Shown piece after piece: positions 38,408-39,364 of a DNA stretch of 39,364 nucleotides. The stretch is taken from contig JAJYYG010000005.1 in NCBI GenBank assembly GCA_021801235.1, forward strand, positions 1 through 39,364, read 5' to 3'. The notes under the pieces were generated by a model. It ran no database searches, was not told where the DNA came from, and saw only the letters and a list, made by a program, of their open reading frames with translations. Origin of the DNA: Actinomycetes bacterium (GTDB taxonomy: Bacteria > Actinomycetota > Acidimicrobiia > Acidimicrobiales > RAAP-2). The translations under genes were made by a program, and so were the position numbers. How positions within the stretch are numbered: the first letter of the stretch is position 1; every line of letters begins with the position of its first letter.

Positions 38408-39109
38408 TCAGGCCCGGGGCCTCGCCACCACCCGCCGGCCGGGGTCGGCCCCGGGCCACCGGATCGCCTGGGCCCGGACCAGCAGGTCGGGGATCCCGAG
38501 CGAGCTGTCACCGATGGTCCCCCGCATCGCCGCGCACAGCGACGCCGTGGCCCGTGCATCCCCCAGCGCGCTGTGATGGTCCTCCCAGGTGATGCCGAAG
38601 TGGTCGCAGCAGTCGACCAGCTTCGCCCGTCCGTACAGGCCCAACCGGTCCCGCCCCACGGTCATGGTGTCCACCAGCGGCACCTCCCCGACGACCAACG
38701 CGTCCCCCCCGGTGCGCCGGCACTCCTCCCGGACGAACGCCAGGTCGAACCGGGCGACGTTGTGGCCGACCACCACGCGTCCGGAGAGCAGCGCGGCCAG
38801 GTAGGGCTGCACCTCGTCGAAGGTCGGGGCTCCGACCAGCTGACCGGGCGTGATCCCGTGCACGTGGGTGGGACCCGGGTCGCACCCCGGGTCGAGCAGC
38901 GTGGCGAAGGCACCCTGCTCGCGCCCGTCCACCCCGACCAGCACCACCGCCAGCTCGACGATCCGGTCCCGCCCGGGCGAGAAGCCGGTGGTCTCCACGT
39001 CGATGACGGCGAAGCCCGCCTCCCCTGCCAGCTCCTCCGGACCGGCCGCCGTCACCGCCCGATCCGGGGGGCGGCGGTCCCCCGGACCCGCACGCCACCG
39101 CCGCGGCAT
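38408..39109 (-). CDS. DnaQ-like 3'-5' exonuclease (DEDDh)
   Basis: A 233-residue exonuclease-fold protein. AVIDVETTGFSPGRDRIVELAV carries the first Asp and Glu, VVGHNVARFDLAFVREE the second Asp, and HHSALGDARATAS the His and last Asp of the DEDDh site. It resembles the epsilon-like exonucleases that accompany DNA repair or replication. No polymerase or helicase domain is fused. ATG 39109 gives an Arg/Pro-rich start; GTG 39055, which begins at TAAGPEEL, would give a more ordinary one, and neither has a clear ribosome site. The gap to the next gene is 34 bp. Confidence 0.88.
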   Translation of the reverse strand: MPRRWRAGPGDRRPPDRAVTAAGPEELAGEAGFAVIDVETTGFSPGRDRIVELAVVLVGVDGREQGAFATLLDPGCDPGPTHVHGITPGQLVGAPTFDEVQPYLAALLSGRVVVGHNVARFDLAFVREECRRTGGDALVVGEVPLVDTMTVGRDRLGLYGRAKLVDCCDHFGITWEDHHSALGDARATASLCAAMRGTIGDSSLGIPDLLVRAQAIRWPGADPGRRVVARPRA

Positions 39110-39143
39110 GCGCTGCCGGCGGCGATGGCGACGGATCCGGTCA

Positions 39144-39364
39144 TCACACCCCAGCGCCGGTGAGCTGGGCCAGCTCCTTGGCCACCTCGCGGTCGTGCTC
39201 GTCCTCGTCCTCCTTGGCCTTCTTCGGGCTCCAGCGGCCCTTGGTCAAGAAGATGGTGGGGATGAACAGGACCATCCCGCCGACGCAGACCCAGAACCAG
39301 TTCTGCCACTGCTTGGGCGACTTCGCCACCGCGTTCTGCAGGGCGGTCAGCTGGGTGGCGTGGG
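39144..39364 (-). CDS. Probable MFS transporter, C-terminal end only
   Basis: The last 73 codons of a gene whose start lies beyond the window. HATQLTALQNAVAKSPKQW leads into one membrane helix, FWVCVGGMVLFIPTIFLT, and then a charged cytoplasmic tail SPKKAKEDEDEHDREVAKE. The final helix plus long acidic/basic tail looks like the end of a major facilitator transporter, but one helix is thin evidence. A GTG inside the frame at 39329 should not be taken as the start, because the frame stays open to the window edge. Confidence 0.6.
   Translation of the reverse strand, partial: HATQLTALQNAVAKSPKQWQNWFWVCVGGMVLFIPTIFLTKGRWSPKKAKEDEDEHDREVAKELAQLTGAGV

Overview
This is an actinobacterial chromosome segment. 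It is very GC-rich, has strong G/C preference in third codon positions, and carries many genes with a TANNNT hexamer 6-8 nt before the start codon, which is the layout of leaderless actinobacterial transcripts. The gene mix (SDRs, PPOX-type and SsuD-like flavoenzymes, double hotdog thioesterases, MMPL exporter, HAE-type lipid genes, TIGR03704-like PrmC relative) suits Acidimicrobiia or a related class. The class is an inference from gene content; there is no rRNA or other marker here. Nothing in the window looks mobile: no transposase, integrase, phage gene or CRISPR array was seen.

Layout. 1-5.8 kb: a 24-bp tandem array, a Cys-type sulfatase, a translationally coupled UbiB-like kinase and low-molecular-weight phosphatase, a PPOX flavoenzyme, and a DinB/PhzF pair. 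5.9-8.5 kb: an SDR and a DapB-like dehydrogenase in one operon, then a small leaderless ORF coupled to a DsrE-like protein. 8.6-11.7 kb: an ABC exporter half-transporter, facing a HdeD/lipoprotein pair. 11.8-15.8 kb: a complete ferric-iron type ABC importer (binding protein, fused permease, ATPase). It is read from a clear promoter that carries a dyad and a 38-codon leaderless leader ORF. 15.8-18.0 kb: a SnoaL-like protein and two adjacent double-hotdog thioesterases. 18.2-25.5 kb: an MMPL/RND exporter, a SRPBCC protein, a GH13 alpha-glucosidase, a lipoprotein and a catabolic-type acetolactate synthase. 25.6-28.6 kb: a Gfo/Idh/MocA oxidoreductase, a membrane protein, a 28-bp triple repeat, a PrmC-related methyltransferase with an altered motif, and tRNA-Arg(CCU). 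28.8-39.4 kb: a nitrobindin-like protein, an SDR, a CLC channel, a second Gfo/Idh/MocA enzyme, an SsuD-like monooxygenase, an enoyl-CoA hydratase and a hotdog thioesterase. The same stretch also holds a DUF3817 protein, a YgjP-type metallopeptidase, pdxH, a DMT transporter, a DnaQ-like exonuclease and the tail of a probable MFS transporter.

The genes are mostly short, independent metabolic units. The clearest functional unit is the iron importer. Three features recur. First, same-strand neighbours are repeatedly joined by a 4-nt GTGA start/stop overlap. Second, TANNNT boxes sit at leaderless distance before about a dozen starts. Third, short-unit tandem arrays lie at gene boundaries or at protein ends. 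No gap between genes exceeds 300 bases. No entirely new multi-gene system could be demonstrated. The best candidates for something undescribed are the leader ORF and dyad of the iron operon, the 68-codon leaderless ORF joined to the DsrE-like gene, and the 28-bp repeat upstream of the methyltransferase.
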